Below, piece after piece: positions 4,919 through 5,622 of a stretch of DNA of 5,622 nt. The stretch comes from an uncultured Lacticaseibacillus sp. Lineage in GTDB: Bacteria; Bacillota; Bacilli; Lactobacillales; Lactobacillaceae. Below the pieces are notes generated by a model. That model was not told the origin of the DNA, did not search any database, and saw only the letters and a list, made by a program, of their open reading frames with translations. Within the stretch, counting starts at the first letter, position 1. Each line of letters opens with the position of its first letter. The stretch is taken from NCBI GenBank assembly GCA_934339215.1, contig CAKRHU010000122.1, forward strand, positions 1 through 5,622, given 5' to 3'. The translations under genes and the position numbers were made by a program.

Positions 4919-5622
4919 TTAAAATAAATTGCTGAACCATTCGCCGATGCCATGGAAGATCAAAGCAAAGAAGTTCGCGCGCTTCACGCCTTTGGTGGTG
5001 GTCAACGTAACTGATTCATTGGTGTTGCCATTGAGATAACCGAGGTCATCCCCTTTGGCCGATACCGTCAAGGTTCCAGCAGTGGCAGCTTTTTGCACTG
5101 GAGCTTCAAGTTTATCCTTCAAGCGCGCCGTGTACTGATACTCAAGATCATTGGCAGTGGTGCTGGTTGGCACGTAAATGGTCAATGATTTGTTCGCTGC
5201 TAAGGGCACAGATGCCTTGGTGCCATGGGTCACGGCCAATTTTTCATGGTCTTTGACGGCTGAGCCTTTAGTGGTGACTTGCATCGCTTTCCAGTTGGCA
5301 AATACCCAATTCATCAGTTTACCAGTTTGGACAAACCGCTTATCGTCGCCACTACCATTGGCATGCATCACCACCGTAATGATGCGCATACCATTTTTCT
5401 CAACGGTACCGGTGAAGCAATCGCCAGCGCGATCAGTGGTCCCAGTTTTCAGCCCATCAACGTTCAATCCGCTGACTGCCGCAGACAACCCTGGCAACAT
5501 CAAATCATAATTGCTCATTTTGGTGGTGTCGCTGCCTTCAGTAAAGGTCATTTCTTTGGTTTTGGTGGTGTCTAAGACATCAGGATAATCGTTTAACAAA
5601 TGTTGGGCGATCACCGCCACGT
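4919..5622 (-). CDS. dacA: Serine-type D-Ala-D-Ala carboxypeptidase (PBP5/DacA-like), C-terminal part
   Basis: The gene enters from the right edge; 233 full codons of the C-terminal part are visible and the first visible codon is an internal GTG, not the start. Peptidase family S11 enzymes remove the terminal D-Ala from peptidoglycan pentapeptides outside the membrane. The visible part contains the third catalytic motif K58-T-G60 in D-G-L-K-T-G-T-T, followed by A-G-D-C-F-T-G-T (counting from the first visible codon). The S-x-x-K and S-x-N motifs and the signal peptide lie beyond the edge. After the catalytic domain comes the beta-rich PBP5 C-terminal domain (about 105-205), and the last 20 residues form an aromatic amphipathic segment (F-F-A-L-I-F-H-G-I-G-E-W-F), the usual membrane anchor. 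It is the third peptidoglycan gene in the window, with murE and racD, but is separated from them by its own terminator and greA. Confidence 0.88.
   Translation of the reverse strand, partial: VAVIAQHLLNDYPDVLDTTKTKEMTFTEGSDTTKMSNYDLMLPGLSAAVSGLNVDGLKTGTTDRAGDCFTGTVEKNGMRIITVVMHANGSGDDKRFVQTGKLMNWVFANWKAMQVTTKGSAVKDHEKLAVTHGTKASVPLAANKSLTIYVPTSTTANDLEYQYTARLKDKLEAPVQKAATAGTLTVSAKGDDLGYLNGNTNESVTLTTTKGVKRANFFALIFHGIGEWFSNLF

Noticed and set aside
5618..5620. GTG at the right edge as start of the carboxypeptidase
   Set aside because: It is an internal valine codon: the essential S-x-x-K and S-x-N motifs and the signal peptide must lie upstream, beyond the window.

Overview
The window looks like chromosomal DNA of a mid-GC lactic acid bacterium, most probably the Lacticaseibacillus casei/paracasei/rhamnosus group. 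This is inferred from protein style, Shine-Dalgarno strength, base composition and an aspartate racemase next to a MurE ligase. The species is not proven. All five recognisable full or long partial genes, and a sixth 20-codon gene start, read on the minus strand, so the biological order runs from right to left.

Layout in transcription order. (1) 5622-4919: the C-terminal part of a serine D-Ala-D-Ala carboxypeptidase (DacA/PBP5 type), followed by a good intrinsic terminator (4881-4913). (2) 4802-4332: a GreA/GreB-type transcript cleavage factor. (3) 4328-1896: an extended -10 promoter, a short leader with a perfect 6-bp hairpin, then murE and racD 14 nt apart, closed by an intrinsic terminator. 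MurE adds the third amino acid (probably L-Lys) to the peptidoglycan stem. RacD makes D-aspartate, which forms the D-Asp/D-Asn cross-bridge in this group, so the pair reads as a cell-wall precursor operon. (4) 1895-1096: about 800 bases with no credible gene. (5) 1095-1: a Gfo/Idh/MocA oxidoreductase followed 14 nt later by the start of an aldo/keto reductase, probably a small carbohydrate or polyol redox operon.

The unusual part is the 800-base gap. About 700 bases of it (1183-1890) are bounded by a 20-base inverted repeat (18/20 paired) and are filled by two large foldable modules. Module A (1218-1467) is a 77-bp inverted repeat with no indels and 64/77 paired positions, capped by hairpins. 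Module B (1537-1858) is a long irregular stem closing a junction with three hairpins. The non-Watson-Crick positions are not random. In A all are G.U or purine-purine when read on the minus strand, while in B most are G.U or purine-purine on the plus strand. This suggests two structured nucleic acids of opposite polarity inside one inverted-repeat-bounded unit, either a non-coding RNA pair or a non-autonomous mobile or dispersed repeat element. No known RNA or insertion-sequence family was recognised.
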